Of a stretch of 64,000 nucleotides of DNA, positions 25,758 through 38,388 are shown piece after piece. The notes beneath the pieces were generated by a model, which did no database searches, had not been told where the DNA came from, and worked only from the letters and a program-made list of their open reading frames with translations. The position numbers and the translations under genes are program-made. Position 1 is the first letter of the stretch, and each line of letters starts with the position of its first letter. The DNA comes from Bugulina stolonifera (Eukaryota > Bryozoa > Gymnolaemata > Cheilostomatida > Bugulidae). The stretch covers positions 15,879,700 to 15,943,699 of the forward strand of contig OW285191.1 of the NCBI GenBank assembly GCA_935421135.1, read 5' to 3'.

Positions 25758-28700
25758 TTAGTCTACTTTCCGTGATTTGCTTTTCGTGGGAGATTTCTGA
25801 TGATTAGCGGAATTACTGGCAGCTTGTACACTCTTGGCCCTCCTGAAAAAGAAGGTTGGGATAATACAAGTCCATGTACTTATCTAATAATTATATAATG
25901 TTGGGAATCTTCAATATTTACTGTAAGCTACATGTAAATGAAACATTCAGCAAGCTTGTTTGAAAACTAACAAGAGTACAACAGAGTTTCATTGTAGACA
26001 TTTAGTGTATGTAGTTGTACTGTAGGCATGTATGTAGTTGTACTGTAGGCATGTATGTAGTTGTACTGCAGGCATGTATGTAGTTGTACTGTAGGCATGT
26101 ATGTAGTTGTACTGCAGGCATGTATGTAGTTGTACTGCAGACATGTATGTAGTTGTACTGTAGGCATGTATGTAGTTGTACTGTAGGCATGTATGTAGTT
26201 GTACTGTAGGCATGTATGTAGTTGTACTGTAGGCATGTATGTAGTTGTATTGTAGGTATGTATGTAGTTGTACTGTAGACATGTATGTAGGTTGTAGACA
26301 AATAGTTTGGATTTATATGGCAGGAAGGAAGAAATGAACTCTGTATATGCAATAGACTGTGTTCATGTGTAGCTTACGTACTTAGCCTTAGCTAATGCCT
26401 CCTGAAGGACCTCTTCTTCCCTCACATCATCAATCTCATTGATCTGTCCAGTGGCTACTTTAATCAGAAAGTTGACGATATACTACAAATACACCATCAA
26501 TAGTTGGTCATCACTATTTGTACCTACATTGTACATGTAATTTCTACACAACACTTTAGGCATTGGCATGTCATTACACACATAAATTATCACAGCAGAA
26601 TTAGCCTTCGCCATGGGCTACCACTTTGTATACTATACTGTTCAATAGGCTACCATTATTCATCAACTACAGTACACTCTTATACTAACATCGCAGAGTT
26701 GTCTTCTCCTGAAAAGCTACAACCTGAATGAATCAGTATGGAGTTATTGCCACTTGACTTGGTAATACAAACTTTATGCAGTAAAACTATGATGGTAAAT
26801 CTACTAACATAATGTAGTCCATGTGTAGACTTACAGCCCAGGTTATTAGTCTTCCAAAAAAGAGTCAAATCATAAATATTGCCTTTGAATCACAATATAT
26901 AATGTTGATTCAAAGGCAGATCATTAACGATCTGCCTACATCAATGCTTTGGGTGGTGCCAGTGGGCACACAGGCTATTGTGTTGATCAAGTGTGGTAGA
27001 TAGTAAAACCCGACCATTGTCAGTACATATAGCCACCCACTGCATATAAGGCTACCATAACTAATGACTTACCATGAACCAGTATATATTCATAAGCTGT
27101 AATATCCAGAGCATGATATTGAACACTAAGTAGAAGGGTAGGTGCTGAGTCTTTGTATGCCGTACCATGGCAGCATAGCCAGAGCTGTGTAACACCTTCA
27201 GTGGCAGCCAGTATAGTCTGAATAGGTACCTGCAGGTAAGTATATACTATCTGTACACTGGACATTATGCATGCAATATTATAGGCTACAGTGTGCTACA
27301 CATCAGGTTTATACAGTAGATCCCTAGCCTAGAATACACTCCTCTCAGATTTGATGGTCGGGTGCCACTTCTAAAGATAAGTTCACATAAAATCTTCTGT
27401 CCCCGAGGACACTGTATATTATATTCTCACTCTGAAATTAGGTTTGGTAATTAGACATTTAGAAAATTTAATGAATAATCCAGGATTTATCCTCTCTTGC
27501 AAATTGACTGTAGGAAAGGATAACTCCCAAGTGTTCATTATAGACTACCTATTGCTTTGTGGAATATAATAGACATGAAACAAGGGACTACCAACTCGTA
27601 TTGCTTGCTGATTATAAGATGCATAAATTCATGACAGCTGACACAAATGGTCTATGAGTGAATAGATACACACTATGACTATACAGCAATCTAATGACTT
27701 GTATTGTCTATTCGACACCCAGCTATCCTCCCAAGATTATCCATTCCCTTACCCTGGTTTAACTTTGTTTTACATTGAATTTATAATACACAATCTCATA
27801 GACCATAGCGAAAACTGTTGACATAGCCTATAGCAAAAACTGTTGACATAACAACAACTGTTGATATATAACAAAAACTATCGACATAGCAACAGTGTCA
27901 GATTACACGGACTTTATAGCCTGTGAGCCCGCTTATGCAACATTGAATATAAGACAACTCCTAAGTATCCAAAAGTCAAGGAGCCGAATGACTTAAAGAG
28001 TCAGAATTAAACACTGGCCTACGTGTAGTGCAACCCAGCTATACATAATACATGTACATCACCACCCAATGCACATTCGCACACCACTAACACAATAATT
28101 GACTGACTGTAGTGTTATTTCTTATAGTACCAAATCTTAAGAGAGGTTACTAAGAGCTGCGTAATGTTAATTAAACTGAACATTTGACAGGCGAGATCTT
28201 AGTCTTTTATATATTATAATCCTATATAGACTAGGGAGCCGAAAGCCATACAATACAGGTATACCCGTGTTGGTGGCCTAATCTCATTTAAGTTTATAAT
28301 AAATGAGAGTGCTTATTTACAATATCCCTTCTGCATAATCCACGCTACTTGGTTACACATCTAATCTAGGGATATAGACACATAGCAAAGTATAGTAACA
28401 CCATACGTACCAGCAGAAAGTGAACACAACAAATCCTATAGTCGATAAGATGTCATTGAACTGGTGCAACCTTCCACCTCGGTTCTTAAAGTAAACATTC
28501 ACCTTGGTGAATTCCAGAGCTATATCCGTGACATCATGGACAAAGAGTACCATCACACCTATCTTATGATACCTTTAAATATACAATAATATGGTCAGTT
28601 ATTGTTATACCCTGAGAAAGTAGCCTCTCTCCCATTAAAACATCGCTTGAGATTCACTATATCCCTGAAATGGGAGAGGAATGATAGGAATAAAACTTCG

Positions 28701-31700
28701 ATACCCTCCAAAAAAACATCCTATAAGCTTAAACACAAGTAAGTCAACACAAGCTTCATCTCAGTACATACTGATTCACACTCTACAGGGCGTTGATGAA
28801 AGGCTTCGTTTTTTGAATTCTATTGTGCTGCTAGCACTAGCAAAATAGACAAATAAGCCAATTTGTTTACTGCATCAGTAAACTTCTAATAGAGCCTTGA
28901 AGTTCCCATTGTTAGTTGAAATCAAAAGCAAACACAAGGATTATAATGAAAAGTACTAACAACTGTTGACTGTAGACTTGTAAAGTTGATCAGCTCAAGT
29001 ATACTGTCTCCTACTCCCTAGCTCAATAACTTGGCCCACTAGTTTATGAAACGAAGGAAAGTGTTTTTGGTGAACTACATATTCCCTGAACATGGTATAT
29101 TATTACCTCCATTGGCCCATCCTAATGCACTTTACCTGCTGACATATGAGAAGCCAATGAGACCAATAGTAAGGAAATGGTGGAACATCATAAGGAGTGT
29201 GTCTTTCCGCTTGGCATCCATAAATACTGTCCCATAGATGGAGTGTACGTAGAATGAGAGCTGCAGCATGTACAGGTAGTAGACCGTCGGCTCTATATGC
29301 ATACCAGATTCAAAGTCTGCAAAACAACAGTATTTCAAATGATACATAAAGTTATGATTCCAATAATACATAAGTGCTATTTCATATCATAATTTCCATT
29401 TGACAGGAAAACATCAAAAACAATCTTCATTGACTCAAATTCATTGATTCTGTTGCACTGTTTCTATGCCTGTTATAAGTCTAATAATTGGAAGGCTATC
29501 TATGTATGGCATAGATTTTGGGATAGACTTACTAGCATAGCAAAAAACCTTTAGTTAGAAGTATAAGGTAAAGCATGACAGAGTCGCATAGTAACTAGAG
29601 AAATGATTCTATTGCATAGCGTATAATACAGGCTACTACAAGTAATAGTATCAGTAATGTGACAATGTCAGTTAATACGTCAAGTTAATACATAATATTG
29701 TACATTGGTCTGTATGTAGGATGGCAATAGTATATACATCATATTACAGCAATACAAAGTTCAACATAATATATACTACATCTAAGATTAGGCCTATTGA
29801 ATTATTGAACTTTGGCACACTGTGCCAAGTGACCTTTATAATTTGTACCATATTTTCTACTTCAATAATTTGCCATTCATTTGAGTGTTATATTATTATT
29901 GTGTAATGTAAATACACTTCAATTTACCTTGGCTGCTCATAGGCTAAAAAATGTATTGGGTGTTGGAAATAATATAAAATATTATGTATTTAGGCAGGCA
30001 ATGTAGACCTCTGCTGAAATGTTGGTGGGATTAATAAGGAGTCTAGTTTACTTGTACATGCAGATGTCGCAGTATTGCTGATTGGATACTCTGATTACAA
30101 ATCAGCTGATACAAAGATAAGATAACATGACTGTGTCAATATCATTATCAGTGTGCATACAGCTGCATCGAAAATCAGTAAAAGTTCTCTCTCAATTCAA
30201 TATAGCTATAATTATAGCTATATTAAAAGTTCTGGAGCAAGTGCATTGAAAGCGTAAATTTAATTGGAAAAATATTCATATTGGAGCCCATAATTAGGAC
30301 AACAAAATAATTTAGGCAGTCTATATCATGCATGTATAATGAACGTATAGTCACGCTGATACCTAACACCTGTTACCACACAACATTAAAATATATATAT
30401 ATATTATAAGAACACATGTGTCACTACTTACCATCCCACACGGAGTCGGTATCATAATATATATTGTTGTATTGAGGTAATGCAAATATCACATAGCAGG
30501 TGAAAGACCATGAGCAACTGTAAACTAACAACTTCCAAGCACTCTCTGGAAATTTCTTGGCATCCACCAGCCGTAACTTGCACCAATTACCAATAGGCTG
30601 AAAAAGTACAATAACATGATATGGATATGATATGATATATAAACAATATTACGGTAGCCGATATATTAGAATATTAATATTTTTTATCATTAGGTAACAT
30701 AATAACATAATTAATTCTGCAAATATATGCCGCAACTAGAAAACCTTCTGACAGCTGGAAAAAATACTGGAGGGCTAAAAATTTAAAATGTTCACATGCC
30801 CACCACTCAACCATTTTATATTCATAAGGACCTAAAGTAACAATTATATTAAATTGAAATAATTTGAAGATTAATATTAAATTAGTAATTAAGAGTACCA
30901 TTATTAAATAATATTAATAATGATTATTAACTTGGAAATGTTCAAAATAGCTATGTGCCTGCTGGTGAACATGCAGACTACATACATGTAGCTACCTGCA
31001 CATAAATCAGGCAGCAAATGAACGCACAAAAACTATGTAAGTCATTTTTTATTACTACTATCGTTCCCGCAAGTCTTTTTCTAGGCTAATACATCAATTC
31101 ACATTCTTGAAGAAAGAATCTGAAGCCATTATAAGTAATTTGGTGATATAACTAGGCCAATGAGCTGTTTTCGGCAAAATTAAATAGTTGTAGAGCCAAT
31201 CAGATTGGATGGACTCAGCCATAATGACTATCATGAGGAAAAGAATTAGGCATATAGGCCCTAATTTTGTGATCATGACGGGCTTTGAGCAAGAGTATTA
31301 AAATTTAAGGAACATACAACAAAAATTTATTCAATTAATCAAATTAATAAAACAAAATAGAAAACTCTGATTACAAATGAAATAATATTATTTCACCAAC
31401 TTGAAACAAAATTGAATTATTAACCATAACCCCGAATCAAAGATGAATCTAAACTATTGTATTATCGAACTTGTAAAGCCGGCTTTAACCTAATTCTAGT
31501 CCCTATGAAACTTATTTGTGTTTGGTAGTTTAAAGTTTTTTCAACTTGGATTCGAACTGCCTAATAGGACTATACCAATATTGAAACTCAAACTAAGAAA
31601 GAAGAGCATTGCGATTATAGCTTCCCTGTTTCATTGCATCTGTTAGTGGTAATTATAGCTTAGGATCAGTGCTCAAAGTGTATGGGCTCGCCGAGCCTGT

Positions 31701-32819
31701 AAGAAACCATCATGCCCGCACCCCAAGCCACCACACCCACCCCCTCTCAGAGCCTGTAAGAACTGCTTAGGATACCTAAGAGTAGGCATCACCTTAATCC
31801 ACTAGGACGAGTGGAAGGGACGTGCCTCATTTGGAGAAAGCTTAGTGTGAACATTTTGCTCAATATGGGTAAATTTCAGTTTATATGCTGTAGTAACCTC
31901 AACACAGGTCCTGTGATGGCCTTGTCTCCTCTATGTGTGTGCATTGCTAGCAGTGTGTATCGCAGAATCATTCGTCTTCTCTTTAAGATCCCGAGTGGTT
32001 CGTGGCAGGAAGCTGTTGTGAAATAACAAACAGTGTGTGTGGAAAGTCGCAGACAGTCCATGAGTTTGGGATCTGGTGGTTAATGTAGTGAGTGGTTTGT
32101 TGATGATCCTATCGTAGGAGGCTGACAGATAAGGGTGGTGCTCTTTCTTCACCAGGATGCGTATCAGAAGTTCGATTCTTTGATCTTTGCTTCTCTTAGG
32201 CAGTAGGACGAGGCCAAGTTTGGTTTTGGCTTCTTTCATACCGATTTTTCCTTTGATATTGGCAATGAGCCCCACTGCTTGGTCCTGTAGCAGTTTAGTA
32301 CTTGAGATTTCTTGTTTGCAACTACTACTAGGATCCCAGGCAGCAGCTGCACTATTTAGGTAAATAAAATTTCGGTAGAATTATATTTTTTATTATATTA
32401 GGCCCTATGTAGTATTTAAAATTATTCCTATTAATTAGAAATAGTAATTAATAATCACTTTAATAGATAAATAATCGATCATTAATGAGCAGAATTATCT
32501 GCTGAGACCTTCAGTGTTGTGTAGTCCTAGGCCTTTAATCTCATTTATTACAAAATCAAAATGGCACATGCCTTACCTGGAAAAATGCCCACGTGAAAGC
32601 ATATCGTAGGATTGTCCACAGTATTGCAAATCCTAATATGACACATACATCAGCAACTTCAAAATATGGCACTGCATATTTTTCAAAGTCAACGAGGAAG
32701 GTGTTTGTGCTGTTTGAATGCCAGTATTCTACACCCCATTTTACATCATAAAATGTCTGTGTGTATGAAGGTACGCCATTGGTGACAAAAGAGTAAACCG
32801 CTTTTAAATAATCCATCAT
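25758..32819 (-). CDS. CERS: Ceramide synthase (LAG1/CERS1-like, TLC domain, no homeobox)
   Basis: Seven coding exons, high to low: 32819-32577, 30597-30432, 29316-29136, 28572-28411, 27229-27073, 26482-26382, 25842-25758. Phases agree and give 364 residues, normal for the family. Ceramide synthases are multi-pass ER membrane enzymes that N-acylate sphingoid bases with fatty acyl-CoA. The TLC domain shows KFPESAWKLLVYSCSW and DSVWDG, the HH pair in MMFHHFLTIGLIGFSY, then VHDVTDIALEFTK with its two Asp, YFKNRGG, and FRLYWLPLKVL. A Lys/Ser-rich tail ends SKSRKVD. There is no Hox-like domain, so it groups with CERS1/LAG1 rather than CERS2-6. The start is the first Met of the first exon; a second Met follows directly. 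Introns contain a 23-bp tandem array, tandem hairpins and a LINE fragment. Confidence 0.95.
26008..26283 (+). repeat. 23-bp tandem repeat, about 12 copies
   Basis: The unit is close to tatgtagttgtactgtaggc plus atg, varying as tgcagg, gcagac or tattgtaggt. It lies in the last intron of the ceramide synthase gene. The unit has no stop in any minus-strand frame and its length is not a multiple of 3, so it produces three overlapping spurious reading frames. Confidence 0.93.
26879..26934. repeat. Two adjacent hairpins in a ceramide synthase intron
   Basis: A stem of gcctttgaatc ... gattcaaaggc (26881-26917) is followed directly by gcagatc attaac gatctgc (26916-26934). The two stems share bases, so only one can form fully at a time. 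Confidence 0.55.
30199..30224. repeat. Perfect 26-bp AT-rich palindrome
   Basis: aatatagctataa followed by its exact reverse complement ttatagctatatt, with no spacer. Intronic, in the ceramide synthase gene. Confidence 0.6.
31931..32345 (-). mobile_element. Degenerate LINE fragment (C-terminal reverse transcriptase region)
   Basis: Reading on the minus strand gives AAAAWDPSSSCKQE, then DQAVGLIAN, then a stretch ending NSFLPRTTRDLKEKT. These match the order at the end of many non-LTR reverse transcriptases (YASxVWDP, QRRAARFI, NSFFPRTIxxWN). No endonuclease or full polymerase domain is present. It lies in the first intron of the ceramide synthase gene, in the same orientation as that gene. 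Ends are approximate. Confidence 0.65.
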
Positions 32820-34405
32820 TGCAAAATTGAACTAGAGCTGTGCAATAATTATATCAATTAAATTAAAGCTGCAGCAGCGTTCTGCGACCTGACTTGGAAA
32901 CCAATGAACATTTTTTCCTGGCTTGTGTATATAGCCCAACATGAATTCAGGCACACAAGATATACCGCGATACTGGGCTACAATATCAGGGCAAAGGTTA
33001 GAAGGTCGCAATATCTGAAAGTGTAGCGGTTTCTATTGGCTTACGTATGACCCATTTCCACAATCCCACAATGTGATTTCGTTATATATTTCTAGTGTAA
33101 ACAAGAGAAAACAACTCTTGACAAAGTTGAGCTTTGTGGATACAGCTGCTCTTATGCTGCACCGTGCAGTGAGCCAAACTAGCAAATCTGACTAGTGAGT
33201 AGTGACTTTGTAAAAAAGACTCTCGCTTGCAAATTCAAGTTGATGCAACTTAGTAATATAATTGTCAATAATGTTTTTTGCACAGGGCCAATTGCCGCCC
33301 AGCTGTGAATATTATTGCTTACATTGTACATTACAATCCACCAATTTTCTGCTAGCTAGACTTATGTAGGGTCAACCCTAATGTGGATCTTAGTCATCCT
33401 TCTCAATTATATTTCGGGCCTGATGTTTTTTTTATGAAACAAACTTGCAGGCCCCTCAGACTCTGCAGCAGAAGTAAATCTGGTAATAATTAAGTGGCAC
33501 TAGCTCACTGCTTACACTTATACAGTAGCTGTGGTGTAAATGCAGAAAATATTGCATGTAAATTAAAAAATGCCTTTAACGTTTTCCTTCACAGTCTCTT
33601 TTCACCTTTACATTAATGTATATTAGATTGCTGCATCCAGCTATCTGGGGAGGATAATTGCTGAACAACATGTACCAGAAAGAAGTACCAGCCCAGGTGC
33701 AGCGCTTACCAAATCACTTGTCCTAGCTGGACCAAGAGATGTATGGGCTGCTTACCGCTACCAGAAGGCATTAGTTAAGGGCCGACATTTCTAAGCAAAA
33801 CTGGTATAAGGCACCAGTTAGGTGATAGAAACAGTGGGCCTTAGTTTACAGTCTCCTGAAACCATGAGACTGGACTTGTAACTCGCATACAATTAAGTTG
33901 TGATTCTGTGTTAGCAGTAAACAACATAAAACTTCATATTATTATAATATCATATATTATTATGAATTATATTATGATAAACTTTTAGCACGACATTTTT
34001 ATTTGTAACAGTCATCAAAGTAGTAAAACATAAGGATGAATCACATTGTGTTATGCTCAGTGAAGTATTATTATACAATATACATGTAGAATATACAGTG
34101 TGGCTGTGTGTGCATTTAGCAATGAGTTCTTGTAATAACAGAAAAAACATGATTAATATTTATATAAAAGAGACTTTAATTTACACCATAAATGGGAATA
34201 AACCAGACACCTGACATGATTTTTGTAACTAGATCTACTACAGCAAGCACAAGATCATCAATGGGTCTTAGACATAACTATGTGGATGACAAAGTATGTT
34301 CACTCTCATCTGTCACCATATCTTGCAAAATATAAACAAGAAATTTAATTCCAGGGTTTCACATTATGCTGCATTTCTCCTTTTTACTGTCGCCCGTAAC
34401 ATCAG
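32820..34405. other. Intergenic region upstream of ceramide synthase
   Basis: No coding exon recognised. It presumably holds the ceramide synthase promoter and the 3' UTR of the next minus-strand gene. TTTATT at 33998-34003 is a possible reverse-strand poly(A) signal for the latter. Confidence 0.45.
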
Positions 34406-37400
34406 CTATACATCTATGTGCTGACCTCGTCTACAATACAAAGAGGAATCTATGTAATGAGGGTGTGTTATGGTACACCACCCAAGATTCTCTGTGGCAC
34501 ACCTTGTCGTAGCTTCGTCAAGCCTAGTGAGCAATTCATCAAAGCAGCACTTTACCATTATGACTGTCTGCATGAAAATTCTCCCAATCAAAGCTATCAG
34601 TTCAATGTTTTGTTACGCACGTCAAGTAAAGCTTTTACTATCTTAGTTTAATGACAGCTGGCTTTAATTACTATAAATATTGAAGAACTATTAGTAACTT
34701 ACCTTTCGCAATGAGCACCTGTCAGTGCATCTCTGATCACGTTTATCTTTCAGTCTGCTGCTATCACTTTTACTTCTGTGAACTCTACGCCCTGTTACAA
34801 AATTAATTTACTAATTGAACATGTGCACGAGCTAGAAATACATTTCCATAACACCAATAATCAATGACATAGGCTTTTGGAAAATAACATTACAAATAAT
34901 GTAGTATGATGATTGTTTCCTGAAAAACAAATAGCGTTGGCACTATATATGTCATATGTACACAGTTAGCACTATATATTGTATGTACACAGTTGCCACT
35001 GTCTATCGTATGTATACAGACCTTGATCAGATTTTCGATGTGTTCTTTTCTGTGCATCTGAAACCCATCTCGCAGTACTGGATGATGAGCCTTTAACAGA
35101 CCCACCTTCTACAAGATCAATATTAAATAATTCAACAATATTAAACGTAGCATTAGTCTGGTCACTAAATGCATGATTTGGAATTATATCATTTACAAAA
35201 GAGAGAGGACAACTTCATAGAACATTCAATAGCAGTGTAGCATTCAATGACACATGTCAGATAATAGCAGTAACCTTCAATGACTCATGTCAGATGATAG
35301 CAGTAGCCATCAATGACTCATGTTAGATAATAGCAGTAGCTTTCAATGACTCATGTCAGATAATAGCAGTAGCATTCAATGACTCATGTCAGATAATAGT
35401 AGTAGCATTCAATGACTCATGTTAGATAATAGCAGTAGCCTTCAATGACTCATGTCAGATAATAGCAGTAGCATTCAATGACTCATGTCAGATAATAGTA
35501 GTAGCATTCAATGACTCATGTCAGATAATAGTAGTAGCATTCAATGACTCATGTCAGATAATAGCAGTAGCCTTCAATGACTCATGTCAGATAATAGCAG
35601 TAGCATTCAATGACTCATGTCAGATAATAGTAGTAGCATTCAATGACTCATGTCAGATAATAGTAGTAGCATTCAATGACTCATGTCAGATAATAGCAGT
35701 AGCATTCAATGACTCATGTCAGCTAATCGCGAGGAAGTGAACAGCAACTTACTTAATCTTAGATGTCTGTTTCCACGTGAACTTGCAGATGCTCCAGTTT
35801 CAGACCCAAGCTTAGTACATGATCTTGATTTGCGATTTATACATGATGGGCGGGTGCTTGAATGCCTCTTACTGACTTGGTGATTACTGACACTGCGCCA
35901 CAAGTCTGAGAGCTTAAGAAATATAACCATGTAACCTTGACACAATTTTATATCAAAGTTTATCCTTTATATTATATACCTGGAGATATATTAATGCATG
36001 TATCAATATATAACTCAAGAAGCTTCTATAAGACATGAATATTGACTGTACATGCATGCACATAGATTTTGGGCAGTTACACATGACCGTATACCGAACA
36101 TGTACATGTACCTGCTGTGTGAGCATTGAACACATCGTTGAATAATGTAGAATGTAGACAGTACAATATTCCATCACATCACCAAATTATCTTGATGAAG
36201 TTACATAGTGTGTAGTTAGCTAATAGGTTTGCAATGGGAGACAAATAACACAGTCATGTATTCTTGAGACAATCAGATTATAAAGCTTTACTTTATCCGA
36301 GTAGTCACATACCATTGAAGCTACACTTTTCGGGCGTTTACCAGTTGACTTTCCAACAGATGAGAGCAGTGATGCTGCTGACTGGGAGATAGAGGGGAGA
36401 GAGCTGTAATATATTATGCACATAAAGAATCTCTGTACAATACTTTGGATTTCTTTTAAAAATAATCTCCTTAGCGCTAATTTAACACATATTTATACAC
36501 ATGTACTTCTCAACAACATGGGGCAATACGCGTGTACATGTACATATTTAAAACCAACCGGTAGACAACCAAATGCATGTACACAAACAATGTTTCTTGT
36601 ACAATCATGTATTTTATATCAGACATTATTTTATGCCAGACATAGCCTTTGGTCATCTTTGGCGGTTTAATAAATCTTGATAGAAACTAATCTTCAATCT
36701 CAGCAAGAAATATTTTAATGTCCTCTGCTGCAAGCACATTTCGCTGCCCCTGTCTCTACTGCACATACTCACCTCTTTCTACTAGAAGTGAGTCTGTGAC
36801 AAGTTTGGTCACTCTTAGTCCTACGAAGGCTTGTATGACTCTTACAGGTACCCACAGTTCTCTCAGATTTACCTGCTGTTCTGTGTCTCCTTCTGTACAA
36901 GATGGAATATGCTACGTTATACATCATAAATATCTACTGTAGGGATTAGTAGCACTTTATAACTAGGACTAGTTGTGCTGCTGATGCAAACGAGACTATA
37001 ATAATATAAATACATCGCTCAATATAATCATATTATGTAAAAGCAGTGCTTATATAAAAGGATACCAACCTGTGTAGAATTTGTCTAAGTTCCTCTGTAC
37101 TGTTCTCAACTTTACACAAAGTCTGCAGAAGTTTAAATGTGTCAAGGTCAACGTGCCTCAGACGAAGCAGTTCATTCATGTGAGTGAAACATTTGAACTT
37201 ACATCGATACTTCATTATGGCGTGTACAGCTTTCACCGGTACTTTCACCTATAAACAAAATAGATATGCATGTGCAATGCGCGAAATGGTTATTGTTATA
37301 TTATTTGATATAACTTCTAATCACCTTAATGTTTGTTAAAACATTCATGCAGGATGTACTCAGAGATTGTATGTGTTATGCAACAGTCATGTAGAAGACA

Positions 37401-37729
37401 TTCTGCCCTCATTTCTCCAGAAAGAGTGTTCTGTTTCTAAAACACTCTGAATTTCTCTGTAATTTTGTAAACGCAGTTGTCATACTAAATATCATATGTA
37501 TAATATATATTAGCAAAAGGACAGCTACATAATTTATATGCATAGGCCAATGGTAATTGGTACCAGCATAAGAGTGAACAAACAACTAAAGGCCATCACA
37601 TGGTTTACTCACATTTTTTAAAGCTGTCATGGAACATTTGTTAATATCCAATTTGTTGTTCGTCCTGGAATGAGACCTTTTCACTTTCTTTCTCGAGGCG
37701 TGACAATATTTCCTTCTTGGTTTAACCAT
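34406..37729 (-). CDS. Unrecognised basic Ser/Arg-rich protein, 334 residues
   Basis: Eight exons, high to low: 37729-37613, 37248-37070, 36892-36773, 36403-36313, 35912-35753, 35108-35022, 34791-34703, 34567-34406. Phases agree, and all introns begin GT and end AG. I do not recognise the family. The N-terminus is strongly basic (MVKPRRKYCHASRKKVKRSH), followed by a possibly helical stretch in exon 2 (FTHMNELLRLRHVDLDTFKLLQ). The middle is low-complexity and rich in Ser, Arg, Lys and Thr. The C-terminal ~50 residues look folded and cysteine-containing (KCCFDELLTRLDEATTRC). No signal peptide or membrane segment. A nuclear or RNA/chromatin-associated role would suit the composition, but that is inference. 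Exon 8 is the least certain; a short alternative would end the protein near 34313. The intron between exons 5 and 6 carries a 33-bp tandem array. Confidence 0.6.
35224..35725 (+). repeat. 33-bp tandem repeat, ~15 copies, 14 with an exact TGACTCA
   Basis: The unit is close to ctcatgtcagataatagcag then tagcattcaatga. I count 14 exact TGACTCA heptamers and one TGACACA at the left edge. TGACTCA is the AP-1 (Fos/Jun) consensus; each also sits in TGACTCATGTCA, an inverted pair of TGAC half-sites. Lies in an intron of the Ser/Arg-rich gene. Confidence 0.93.
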
Positions 37730-38388
37730 CCTAGTGCCTACAAATGACTATGGCAACACCCTGGAATTCTAATCCTTTTTCCAATTTGGTACTATTTACT
37801 GAAAGAGTAAACAAATCTTTATATTATATAAATATTAAATATCTGCACAAATTTTGATGACATCACAATAACTGCACTACTGCAAAACAAGTTCCCCAAG
37901 ACTAGTTTATCATTTCAGATGTTTTCAAAGTGAGATAGATATGAAATTAAATAATATGATTTAACACTGTATACTGTAATAACATGGTCATAATTGTCTA
38001 CACAATATGTAAACCTGCAAAACATGTAAATTTTATGCGGTTTTAATAAAAGTCAGGGGAGTATTTTCAGTCTATGAGTAATAAAAATAATACAGGACAC
38101 ACAGCAAATATTTTCTGGCATCTTAACTGAAAAGCTAATAAGATGTACTGAGATTGGGGGGGGGGGGGGGGCAGGGTGTTGCCCAGCCTTCCATAATAAT
38201 GCAATTTATTTTTCTTGTCATAGAAGAGTAATGCCTGAATACTGGTGGTTGTTAAGGAGTTGCGCTGACAATATAAATGACATGACGCCATAATTTATCT
38301 GTACCATTATAACTTGTTTAACTGTGAAGACAAAACACTGATTGACATCTGAACAGTATCGCGTGGAGAGTCAGTAGGCATATACAGG
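37730..38388. promoter_or_regulatory. Shared upstream region of two divergent genes
   Basis: 659 bp separate the start codons of the minus-strand Ser/Arg-rich gene and the plus-strand 227-residue gene. It contains a run of 16 G (38156-38171). No canonical promoter element recognised; the role is inferred from position. Confidence 0.4.
38156..38171 (+). repeat. Poly-G run (16 G)
   Basis: Uninterrupted G16 between two divergent start codons. Confidence 0.85.

Noticed and set aside
25967..26352. Three overlapping minus-strand reading frames rich in Thr, Tyr, Gln and His
   Set aside because: They are the 23-bp tandem repeat read in three frames; the unit lacks stops on that strand and lies in an intron of the ceramide synthase gene.
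31811..32026. Plus-strand 71-residue frame
   Set aside because: Antisense of the LINE-like fragment on the minus strand.
34313..34321. Short terminal exon (Ile-Trp-stop) for the Ser/Arg-rich gene
   Set aside because: The exon at 34567-34406 has a better acceptor, keeps phase and adds a protein-like 53-residue end. The short form is kept only as an alternative.
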